In this document: positions 13,201 to 24,100 of the stretch, one piece after another
How the letters are laid out: every line of letters begins with the position of its first letter
How positions within the stretch are numbered: the first letter of the stretch is position 1
Source of the DNA: Pseudopyrenochaeta lycopersici
Taxonomy: Eukaryota; Ascomycota; Dothideomycetes; Pleosporales; Pseudopyrenochaetaceae
Length of the DNA stretch: 64,000 nt
NCBI GenBank assembly: GCA_003313425.1
Contig: NHZP01000006.1
Location: 682,001 to 746,000, forward strand
Reading direction: 5' to 3'
The notes under the pieces: model-generated
Seen by the model: only the letters and a program-made list of their open reading frames with translations
Told to the model about the DNA's origin: nothing
The model's database searches: none
Made by a program: the position numbers and the translations under genes

Positions 13201-14420
13201 GGAGTAAGGTTATCTAGTAAGGTCCTGCGCAGTAACTATTAGACTACTATTACGCTAGAGTATAAGTATACTACTTAAATAGAATATAAAATAAGAACCT
13301 GCCTTAGTATATGCTAATAGTGTTTGTCTAGATAAGCAAACGCGCTCTTTGTTTCCTTTTTCCTCTTCTTCTTATAAGTGTCTATATCCTTAAGTATAAG
13401 ATATTACTACTTAAAAGTAGTAATACCTTAATACTATAATATTAGGCTTAGTCTTCTTTTTAGAAATTCTCTAGTTGCGATAATAAGGGTTAAAGTCTTA
13501 TTAAAGTAAGTTACTAAGGCTACTATCTAATTATCTACTATGCCCTTCTGTTTAATAGGTAAGACTTACAGTAAGTTTTAAACCTAAGTGTCTACTGTAA
13601 TCCCTGCGTGCTAAGAGACTTTAACATTACTATAACACTTAAGCTTAGTTCTGTAGTCTTTAATAGCTTCTTTACTAGTAAATCGCACAATCTCTATTAG
13701 CGTAGGCTTAATTATAGTTATAGTTAGTTAAGGATTTAGGTTTAATAGTAGGGGTAGACGCTTCCTAGGCTATTTAGGTGTCTAAGGCAGCTGTAACATT
13801 ACTTAAAGTTTGTACCTAACAGGCACTTATATATTTACTTTAGAAAGTTTTAATAGATAGTAATAAGAAGTAAGAAAGAGAAACTTAGGCCCTATAAGAT
13901 TAACTACAGGCTTAAGATTTAGAGGGGGTTTAAGCAGTAGAGGGTATCTTTCCCTCCCTAACTTTACTTAAAAGCCTTGCTAAGGCTTGTTAATATAGTA
14001 AAAGGTAAAGTTACTATTATTTTAACTCCTTCCTATTGCCTAATTAGCTAGTATAGCGGGTCCTCTTAAGAGTAGGCTACTTAGGAACATTTCTTAAGTA
14101 GGTCTTATCTTACTGCTAAACGTAGCTATAAACTTACCTTTACACTTAAAAATATTAATTATCTTATCTTCTACCTCCTTTAATTAATTCTGCATCTTTA
14201 AATTATTACTCTGTAATCTTGTGGTTACGTTGCTACTGTTAGCGCAGATATTAAGTTGTCTAGCTAATTAGATTTTAGCAGGTCTCGCTAAGCTTACCTA
14301 GCGATTACTGATTAGCTAGACTCTTTAATACCCTAGTTTCTCTACTATTTTTAATTGTGTAATAAGGAGATTAACCTCCTAGCGACTCTAAATAATATTT
14401 CGTTCAGTTTTAACTTATTT
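10200..14420 (-). pseudogene. Long degraded minus-strand coding remnant with a possible 2OG-Fe dioxygenase motif
   Basis: On the minus strand one frame reads as protein for several kb if RIP-type TAA/TAG stops are ignored. Around 11380-11560 it reads KTYFYYINLNISKAV, then GRGVDII-GSISF and Y-TQILRTF. Undoing C-to-T changes gives a YFRHIDLN...IQGS.SFDDE..CT..L.GFH pattern. An H-x-D followed by a distal H is the iron-binding layout of 2-oxoglutarate dioxygenases, and similar uncharacterised proteins occur in fungi. The downstream part (NPRLPYRSTRPATK near 11180-11220) also resembles such proteins. The upstream part (to about 14400) is coding-like but unrecognised. Whether this was a host gene or transposon cargo (TET/JBP-type genes ride KDZ transposons in some fungi) cannot be decided here. 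Confidence 0.35.
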
Positions 14421-14869
14421 TTATGTGCCTGCGCTGCGTGTGTGTAATACTAAATATGTAAAAATATGCGAAAATTTAATAAAGGAAATGCAGCCCCTCC
14501 CCTGCTTTAAGATAAAAGCCCGTCCCCTAGGCTTAAGGAAGCTTATCTTCTAAGTTAGAATTAATTTCTAAATTAGGTATTTAAATATATTATTGTCTCT
14601 TAGTCTCTATTAAAGATCTTAGTATAATAATAGGATAGCTGCGCGTAGTTAGCTATATTATATCTTTAGATAAATTTAAGTTTATAGGAGGATTATTCTC
14701 TTTCTCTTGTAACTAAATCGCGTCTTAGTTAGGATTCTTAATAACTGTAAACTTATTATCTTAAGAGTTATTAAATTAAGCAGGCAGCGGTAAAAAGTCA
14801 GCCTTAATATCCTACAACAATAGATCCTATAACTTTGCGCGACCTTAATACTCCTAAGCAACCTCGCTT
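14421..14869. other. 3' end region of gypsy-C, no distinct feature
   Basis: Follows the integrase C-terminus of the minus-strand gypsy-C and should contain its 3' UTR and LTR. I found no matching copy near the gag end (49.4-49.7 kb), so no LTR is called. Confidence 0.3.
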
Positions 14870-17028
14870 TTATCTTAAGGTACCTATAGTTTAAGTCTCT
14901 ATCCTAGGGTAGTGTTTCTAAATCGCGTGCTGTTAAAGTCTATAAGTTAATAGTTACCTTTATCCTAGTTAGTATAAAAGACTTTATATAATCCTAGCTA
15001 TTTACTTATAAGCTTCTTATCTCTTAATATATTAATATCTCTAGCTAAGTCCTATATTAGTACGAAGTTATTATCTTTAATTTCTTCTTAATAAATCTCC
15101 CTATAATTATCCTAATATTCCTTCTTTTCGCGTTGTAGGCGCTTAGTTCTTAATACTACGTCCTTAAGAAATTAATCTCTTAAATCTAGCTGTATAGCTC
15201 GTACTGCTGATAACTAGCCTCTTAATGTTACTTATCTAAATAGTAATATCTACTATATTAGAAGAGTAAGCTTAATTAGAAGTACTAGATTCTAACTAGT
15301 AACTAACTAATAAGGAGAATATCTAGTCTAACTCTAAGTAGAAATTCTGTCTGCCTATAATACTGTTAGAAGATTATTAACTTAAGGTCTAGGAAGCTTT
15401 ACTAGTGCGTTATATATTAGCTTATAACTACCCTTAATTTTTCCTATAGCCTAAGGGTTATATGCTAATACCTAGATCCTTCTAATATAATAAATCTTAG
15501 TAAGGGCTTTAACTACCTTTCTAAAATTAGGTCTACTGTCTATAGTAAGTGTCCTTATTATACTCTAGCGATATAAGATTTCCTTATATAGAAACTTAGC
15601 GATAGTAGATAACTTATTATTAGCTATTGCTCGTACCTCTAGCTATCTACTAAGGTATTCTTATATAATTATAATAAATTTCTTTCCTTAATAATGCGGC
15701 ATATAAACAACGTCTATAGTAACTTGTTCCTATAACGCGTAATAGTAGGTATTTATTAGTATCTCTTACTTGCGACTTAATAATCTTTACTAACACTATT
15801 CGCATAATATAATCGCGCGTCGCACCTCCTTATACATCCTTTCCTACTAGTATTATTAAGCAAGTATTAAATAGACGCTATTTACTCTTCTGTAACTAAT
15901 TTGTTAATATATTTCTTATATAGCTATAGTCTTAAGATTAGGATTATCTATAACTTAATAAATAGCTATATTCCTTATAGACTTTTAGAATAAATAGCCT
16001 TCTCGCATAAAGAAATTTATCGCCCTCTTTTTCTACGCTTAAAGTTATACCCTCGTAAGGCCTTTAGGCTTCTTAAATCTTATTAAGAACTAAGTAATTA
16101 CTTTAGACTTGTTTAAGTATTACTTATTTAGTACCCTACTCGTCTTAGTAGGTAAGGTAAACTTAAGGTTAGTAATTACGTTTTTAATAAAATCTTTAAG
16201 GTTATCTTTAGTCTTATCTAGCTGTTCCTATCCTTCTAGCTTTAGGTAACGTAATAACGTATTAGTAATAATATTCTTCTTTCTAGGAACATACTTAATA
16301 TTAAAGTCCTAGGTAAAGATAGCTGTAAGCTACCTATTTTAGACTAACCTAGGGACGTTAGGTAATAATCTATTAAGTTAATAAATAAGCGTCTAAGCGT
16401 CTATTTTAATAGTAAAATATTATCTATATAGCTAGGTTCTAAATTTCTTTAACGCCTATAATACTACCTTATACTTAAGCTTTATTAAGTACTAGAGACT
16501 CTTAGCTTTTAACTAAATTGTACTTTTAAATTAATATAGATGTCTTTTTCTGTCTGCTCTAATCTATTTAAGAGACGCGCCTGCGCCTTCCTTACTTGTA
16601 TCTACTACTATAAAAATTATACCTCTATTCTTATAGTTAGGACTTGCTAACGCTAGGGCTAAAGTAATATATTACTTTAAGGTACGTATAGCCTCTTATT
16701 ATGCCTTTTACTATATCTATTTAATACTAGTCCTTATTAACTAGAATAAGGGCTTCGCGTAAATAGTAAAGCTAGGCACCTATATCCTGTAGTAGACACA
16801 GATACCTATAAATGCCTTTACTTCTTTTACGTTTCTGTATTCTAGCTAATCTAGAATCTTAGCTACTTTTTATTAATCTAGATATCTCCCTTACGCAGTA
16901 ACTTTATATCTAACTACCCCTAATCTAGAGACTCCCTAATAACACTTCTTACCTAAAATTATAGCTCTAGCTCTTTCTACGTTAGCTAGAGCCCTATCTA
17001 GCTGTTAAATATATTCTAATATATATCT
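14870..17028 (-). pseudogene. gypsy-C RNase H and integrase block
   Basis: On the minus strand, the reading near 16880-16770 is KVAKILD.LEYRNVKEVKAF followed by IGICVYYR, the RT thumb/RNase H connection of Gypsy polyproteins. Downstream, near 15700-15580, the integrase core reads KFIIII.EYLSR.LEVRAI and then ANNK.STIAKFLYKEILYR, followed by a TIDSRP relic of the D-G-G-P site and an AYNP.A.G.I stretch matching Y-H-P-Q-A-N-G. The C-terminal tail ends near 14870. Many Trp and Gln codons are now stops. The block is separated from the RT by the hAT-A insertion. Confidence 0.75.
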
Positions 17029-17036
17029 TCTTACTC
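17029..17036. repeat. hAT-A target-site duplication, left copy
   Basis: TCTTACTC, identical to 28384-28391. Eight bp is the standard hAT TSD length. Confidence 0.92.
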
Positions 17037-17314
17037 CAGTAATGGGTACTTACTAGTAATTACTAATTTTTTTAGTAATTACTAATTTTTAGTTTTTAGT
17101 AATTACTAATTAGTAAATTAGTAAATAAATTAGTAATTACTAATTTAGAAATTACTAGTAATTACTATTTAAAAGAATTAGTAAATAAGAATATAAAAAT
17201 ATATATTTAGAAGGAACTACGTATTTCTATTAAGATTTATCTACCTTAGATAGTATAATACTACTATATAAAGTATATTATATAGAATTAAAAGGTTTAA
17301 ACTAACTAATTTAG

Positions 17315-17603
17315 CTAGTAACTATCTACAATAGAGTTTAAAAAGTCTATTTCTCCTAAAGGAGATTCTAAATACTCTTTAAATAAATCCCTCTCTTTAA
17401 TATATATATTATTAAAAGCTTCTTTTTCTTCTAAAGTATAAAAAGAGTTATTAAAAATATTAAGTTTCCCTAAAAAGAATATATCACTTCTTATAAAATA
17501 CTTTTTATAAAAAGTAGTATAAATACTACTATTAATATATGCTTTTCGTAGATTTATTTCTTTATAATTATAATAAGTACTCTTAGTAAAATATTTTACT
17601 AAA

Positions 17604-17644
<41 letters not shown>

Positions 17645-18137
17645 TATAAGTATATAGTATAAAATATAAACTAGAAAATAAAAAGTAGACCTAAAAGAGT
17701 ATACTTACTATAGTCTTTAAATAAAATACTAGTATTAATTAGATAATCTGTTAAATTATCTAATATTTCTAGAAGATTAGAATTTAGACTACTATCTTTC
17801 TTCTTAAATAAGTAGAAAGTATCTAAATCTATAAAATTCTCTTTTAGATATTCTAAATATATAGTTAGTAAAAGAGTAATATAAAAGTTATTTAAAGTTA
17901 CTTACTTAAAAATACTAGTTTTTCTTCTTTATTATAGTAGTCTAAACGTCTAATATAATAAATAATTCTTAGAGTATTTAGATACTCTATAATATACTCA
18001 CTATTAGTATTATTTACTATAATAATATTATTAATAATAGCCTTAAGTATAGAATCTAACTTAGTAGATCTAACTAAAGAGCTATAGTTAATAAAATTAT
18101 AAGTAATAGAGCTTTTTGTAGTAGGAGTAGAAGCCAT
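17315..18137 (-). CDS. Intact hAT-A accessory gene, three exons, unknown function
   Basis: Proposed exons on the minus strand: 18137-17906, 17852-17709 and 17604-17315. Introns are 53 bp (GTAAGTAAC...CTAAC...TTTAG) and 104 bp (GTAAGTATAC...TACTAAT...ATTAG). The sum is 666 nt, 222 codons with the stop, and no internal stop. A shorter 38-bp second intron (17671-17708) is also in frame and would translate the TA microsatellite as alternating Ile-Tyr; the longer intron has the better branch site. The product is 221 residues, rich in Ile, Asn, Tyr, Leu and Ser. Conserved blocks shared with hAT-B copies are RSTKLDS..KAIINN, EYLNTLRI.YY..RL.YY and FFLGKLNIFNNSFYTLEE...LGEIDFLNS. I recognise no domain. 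Retained frame and introns in a RIP-mutated block suggest it mattered to the transposon; a role in transposition or regulation is inference only. Confidence 0.68.
17608..17641. repeat. (TA)n microsatellite
   Basis: About 17 TA units inside the proposed second intron of the accessory gene (or in its third exon if the short intron is used). Confidence 0.9.
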
Positions 18138-18192
18138 AATATATATATATATATAAATAGAATAATCTAGCTTAAGAAAAGCTAATAGACTC

Positions 18193-18222
18193 TAGTAGTA
18201 GTAGTAGTAGTAGTAGTAGTTT
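18193..18222. repeat. (TAG)n microsatellite
   Basis: About nine TAG units upstream (5') of the accessory gene start, in the space between the two divergent hAT-A genes. Confidence 0.85.
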
Positions 18223-18350
18223 TTAGAGACTTAGTCTTTTTAAAAAAGAGAGAGAAGAGCTACTTACTTATAGATCTTCTTTATTTTTTCTAACTATATC
18301 TTTTTAGGCTAGTTATAGTCTAATTATAACTATATATTATACTAAAGTAC

Positions 18351-18605
18351 TAGTTTATTAGAATTTAAGAGCTAATACACCCTCTTTTTACTAGCTTATT
18401 AAAATTAAAGAGTTAGTACACCCTCTTTTATTTAGTTTATTAGAAATAAATAATTAATACATCTACTCTATTTTAGTTTATTAGAAATAAATAATTAATA
18501 CACCCTCTTTTATTTAGTTTATTAGAAATAAATAATTAATATATCTACTCTATTTTAGCTTATTAGAAGTAAATAACTAATGCACCTCTTTTATTTTAGT
18601 ATATT
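18351..18605. repeat. 41-bp tandem repeat array between divergent hAT-A genes
   Basis: The motif TAG(T/C)TTATTAGAA recurs at 18351, 18392, 18433, 18474, 18515 and 18556, exactly 41 bp apart, with a partial seventh at 18597. Each unit also carries a CACCCTCTTTT-like or CATCTACTCTATTTT-like segment, the two types alternating. It sits about midway between the start codons at 18137 (-) and 19079 (+). It is likely a cis-regulatory or transposase-binding array; that role is inferred. Confidence 0.85.
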
Positions 18606-19343
18606 ACTTAAATATATTATATAGTAATTATAGGAGGAGTAGTAGTACCTTAGTAACATGTGATTATAAGAAAATAATAGATATATAGAAGCTCGAAGAA
18701 CTCTTAAAATTCTAGAAACTAAGTTAGGTACTACAAAGATTTTAAACTTTTTAGAAATTTGTTATTTTTTAGAAAAATTACAGTAAGCTAGGCTAAAATA
18801 GGACTAGCTTACTTTTTTATATTTTAAAATAGACTACGATTAGGTTTTATATTCTTTTAAAATTTTAATATTAGCTATAATAGGGACTTTTAAATTTAAC
18901 TTTAATAGTTTTTACTAAAAATATTAATTCTAAGTGTAGTAGTACCTTTAGTATACTACTTAGTATTTTAACTAAAATAGGCTACTAGGAGCTTATAACT
19001 ATATAGTATTATATAAATATATAGTATTATATAAATATACAGTATTTACTATATTTTAATTTTTTATTCTAATTTAAAATGAGTAAAAAAAGATATTCTA
19101 AAGAAGAATTAAATTCCCCTAATTTTATATTACCTTCTTTAGATTAAAGTCCAAATATTTTTAAAAATAGGTTATTTAAACGGGTTTTACTAAAATATAA
19201 AGATGGAGAAAAACGAAAAATACAAATAAATTGTACTAGTTGTACTTATAGTACTATTAGTACATGGCCAATTAATACTTCTAATTTAAAAAGTTATTAT
19301 TATTTAAAACATAGAGATATACTAGATAACTTAGAAGATAAAG

Positions 19344-19344
<1 letters not shown>

Positions 19345-19435
<91 letters not shown>
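19345..19435 (+). repeat. (AAT)n microsatellite encoding poly-Asn
   Basis: About 30 AAT triplets inside the transposase frame, followed by three copies of a 36-bp unit encoding ILDIIED-like repeats (about 19436-19530). Confidence 0.92.
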
Positions 19436-19438
<3 letters not shown>

Positions 19439-20732
19439 ATTTTAGATATAATAGAAGATATTAGTAATACTATTTTAGATATAATAGAAGATAATAGTAA
19501 TACTATTTTAGATATAATAGAAGATAATAGTAATATAGAAGCTTATAGTAGTTTTTCTACGAATTTAAGTAGTCCTTCTAATAGTAGAAAAAAGACTAAA
19601 TATACGCTTTTTAAAAATAAAGAATATAAGAAACTACTATTACTATTTATTATTAGTAATAATTTACCTTTTAGTATTATAGAAAGTACTAGTTTTAATA
19701 ATCTTTTAAAGTATTTCAAAGATAATATCCCTAATATAAGTAGAAGAGCTATAAAATTAGATTTAGAATTATTATATAATAAAGAGCTATTAAAGAAAAA
19801 GCTTATATTTACTAATAATAATAGTAAATTTTCTATTACTTTAGATACATGGAATTCTAGTAATAATATAGATTTTTTAGCTATTACTATATATTTTTAT
19901 AATAATAATTTTGAGTTAGAAAACCATTTAATTGGATTTGAAACTCTAGAAGAAACTAGTCATACTAGTGCTATATTATATAATAATATAAATAGTATTT
20001 TAAAGGACTTTAATATAAGAGATAAAATATTAGCTATTACTAGAGATAATGCTAGTCCTATAACTAGTCTAGTAAATAAACTTAGTTATAGTTATAAAGA
20101 AAAATATAATATAGAAATTATAGGTATTCGTTGTACTGCACACATTTTAAATATAGTTAGTAATATATTTTTAACTTATATATTTTTTATTCCTAATTCT
20201 TGTAGAAAGTTTATAAACAAAATAGATACTATTAAGAATAAGTATAGTCGTTATAATAATAGTTATTATATATTAAGAAACTTGCCTAGTACTATTAGAA
20301 GTATTATATCTAGTATTAGATATAATCACTATTTAAAAAATACCTTTAAAAAGCTAGTAAGAGAAGCTAAAAGTAAAAGTAATTTAGGACCTGAAATTTT
20401 AATAAAAGATAATACTACTAGGTGGCTATCTACTTATAATATGCTAGATAGATTTATATATTTTAAAGAAGAAATAATTAGCTTATTAGAAGAAGCTAAT
20501 AAGCTATCTAATAATAAAAAACGTAGTTTTAAATTAGATAAACTAGTAGTTACAGATGAAGAGTGGTACTTTTTAGATATAATTAAAAATATTTTAGAAG
20601 TATTTAGAAAACCTACTATTAAGTTTCAAGCTATTAATTATAGTAATAGTTTTTTAATTATACCATATATTAATAAACTAATTTTAGAGCTAGAGGAGTT
20701 TACTTTAGAATATAATATAAACGATAGTAATC

Positions 20733-21127
20733 TGTTACGAACAGGAAGTGGGAAGGCGGCGGTTATGAGGATGAGGGAAGAGGCACGGACGGCTAGCGAG
20801 GAGACCGAGCCTCTGAACTAACCGATGACGCCAGGATCACGTGATCCTAGGAAACCCACGCCAAGACGGACTATGTCCTATAGGATAGAGACAAACCTAG
20901 AAATCCTAGAGGGGGCCTTATAGGAATCCTATAAGATAATCATATATATAGACTCGCATAATGTGGCCCTACAGCATATTGTGATTAACTTAAGACAATC
21001 TACGAGTATACTACTATTTAATACTTCTACCTTTAACCTAGCCTGCACATCTAAAGAATACTCTAAAGATATCTACTAGTTAATACTAGTTACTTTATAT
21101 TATAACTACTTAATTAGATCTTTAATA
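20733..21127 (+). repeat. Left LTR of gypsy-B (395 bp)
   Basis: Starts TGTTACGAACAGG and ends CTTTAATA (TTTAACA in the right LTR). It contains a perfect 16-bp palindrome AGGATCACGTGATCCT at 20833-20848. It is less mutated at its 5' end than the right LTR. Confidence 0.94.
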
Positions 21128-24100
21128 TTTTAATCACCTTTAAGATAAGCAGCCCTAGCGAATACGTAGCTACCCCTAATTCTTTAACTGTGTCTACTAA
21201 AGGACGTCTGATTAGTAAACCTACTATATTTAGTAGTAACTAATAACACCTTAAAGGATAGTTGCTCTAACTTAACCTCTACTTTTACCTCTATAAGGAT
21301 ATTAACGAAAGTAATAAGGCACTTATCGCGATCACTTACCTTACAGGTAAAGCGCTAGACTAGGTTACACTACAACTAGAACAATATATAGACTAAGGAA
21401 TTATAGATGCGGAGAACACAGAAATATTTAAAGATTAGGATAAGTTTAAAAAACATATCTAGCAGATCTTTAGGATGCAGACTAAGAAAGTCGCGGCAGA
21501 ATAATATATACAGGAACTAAAATAATATACCTCTGTTACTAACTACACTAATAGGTTTAAATAATACTCTATAATTATTAGATAGGATAATAAAGCTCTT
21601 AAAAGAATATTCTAGTAGGGCCTAAAACTATAGGTTAGGGAGGAACTTATAAGAACAGGATTTGTTATTAAAGACTTAAATAACCTAATTAATAACTATA
21701 TAAGGATTAATAATAACCTATATAAACTAAACTAGGAACTATAGAGCTATAGAAAAGGAAGAATAAACTACACAGGTAAATAGAAAAGCTATATTCGCTA
21801 CCTAAGGAACACTCGCACTACTAGCTACTACACTTCTAATAAACTAGAACTAATATATCTAGATAACGTTAATAAGAAGTAAGAGAATAGGAAGGTAGGA
21901 AACTAGAAGACAGATGTAGAGAAGATAAAAGGTAATTACTATAATTACAGAAAGAAGAGATACTTCGTAAAAAATTATAGATAAAAGAATAAAGTTACCT
22001 AACTTAAAGTTAATATAATTAAAAACTTTAATAACACCTAATTTAGAGACTAGGAGGTAGTTACTACACCTAACTATAGTACTAGACTCTTATTACTACT
22101 ATAGTAAGATAACAACTAGATTATAGGAACCTACAGATAAGTTCCCTTAAATACTTAAGATATTAACTAGAATAATAAGGCTCTAGCAGAACTACATCTA
22201 GGGACCCTAGTTAACTAGGACTAACTACTACCTATAGAAAGTATTAAGGAAGCATAGGCACTAGATAATAAAATACAGAGAATATAGGGTATACTAGCAC
22301 TATAGAAAATACACAGTAGAAAATACGTATATATGTAATGCTAAGACTAGAAGATGAAATGTAAACCCTTAAATTAGAATAATGTGTGTTAGGAATGCGT
22401 AATAGAGAATATTAAGTGTTTTAGATTCTCTATAGAATAAGCTAAGTAATAAATTAAATAAAAAGCTTTAGCCTAAGCAGAGAAGGGACGGAAACTCTTT
22501 TAATATAACTACGACTAGAGAAACTTAAAATACGGGCTACTATTATATCTCTACTGCACATACGATTACTGTAATTACTATTACGCTATTAAGCTATAAG
22601 AAGGATACTTCCTAACACTAAAAGGGGCGTGTAAATAGTAATAGTATAACTATTAACAGGATAATTATATTAACTACTTATAGGACAAACAAATAACAAA
22701 CTATTTCCTAGGACACAATAACAAGCATACTGTAAACTAAAACATTATTATAAATAAATAATACACTAATAAATTATAGTAAACCTGTATAAATCTAGGA
22801 TGTAAGCGCTATAAGCTAGAAAAGGAAGCAAACAGCTTTAAGGAAAATTCTTTTTTAGATAGAAACTAGAAGTTAAACCTTCCTATAGTAAGAAGGCTAG
22901 AACTAGACAAGGAATTCGTCTACGACTAGACAGTACTAATAAGCAGTGTTAGGCTATCTAACAAAAGGAAGAGAGTCTCTTCTAACTTAGAATAGAACTC
23001 CGAGGAAAGAAGCTAAAAGCACTAATAGATTCTAGATCATAAGCAAACTATATCTCTAGGACAGTTATATTAAAAGTAAGGCTATAACCTATCTTAAAGA
23101 AAACACCCTACTAGATAACAGTAGTAAACAGAAAATTAGGAGGGATAATAACCTATAAGGTTACTACTAGCCTCAGCCTAGCCTCCAAAACATACTAGGT
23201 TAGACTAGATATCTTTAGGACGGCCGCCCATGATGTTATACTAGGGCTACCTTAGTTAAGGCACTGTAACCTAGTAATTAACTAGATAAAATAAAGAGTA
23301 TCTGTGCGTATAAAGAATAACGCAAGAATACCTACGTAACAGTCGCATGCCTTAGTAGATAAGAAGACGATAATAAATATTAAACCTTCGCGAAAAGCTA
23401 AGAAACAGCTACTTTATTAGCAGCTAGCAAAGAACGCTAAGAAGAATAAGGAGTTAGTTACTACTCCTAGGATCCTAGAAGAATATAAGGAATTTAGAGA
23501 TATATTTACTAAAAAGGTAAGAAGAGAAGCACTACTAAAACACTAAGAATAGGACTATAAGATAGAACTTATAGAAGGTAAGTAGCCTAGGTTCGTACTA
23601 ATATACCGCCTAAGCAACTATAAGCTAGGCGTCCTAAAGAAATATATTAATAAAAATTTAGCGAAAGGTTTTATTAAGAAATCTAAGTCCTTAGCAGGAT
23701 ATTCTGTCCTATTCGCGCTAAAGAAGGATAGAGCGTTAAGGTTATGTATTAACTATAGGAAGTTAAATAACATTACTAAAAAGAACTGCTACCCGCTACC
23801 TAATATATAAGAACTACGCGACAGATTAACAGGAGCTTAATACTTTACCGCACTAGACCTAAGAGGAGCGTACAACCTTATTAGAATAAAAGAAGGAGAA
23901 GAGTAGAAAACTGCCTTTAGGACACAATACAGACATTATAAGTACACAGCAATGCCCTTTAGCCTAATAAACGTACTAGCAACGTGTTAAGATTTAATTA
24001 ATAACGTCTTAGCAGAATGTCTTAATATATATGCTATAGCCTACCTAGATAATATTCTAGTTTACTCTAGAAATATAAACGAATACAGGGAACATGTTAA

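Noticed and set aside
10200..14420. Starship-type cargo or tyrosine recombinase element
   Set aside because: I could not find R-x-x-H...Y recombinase motifs or a captain gene; the degraded frame is left unassigned.
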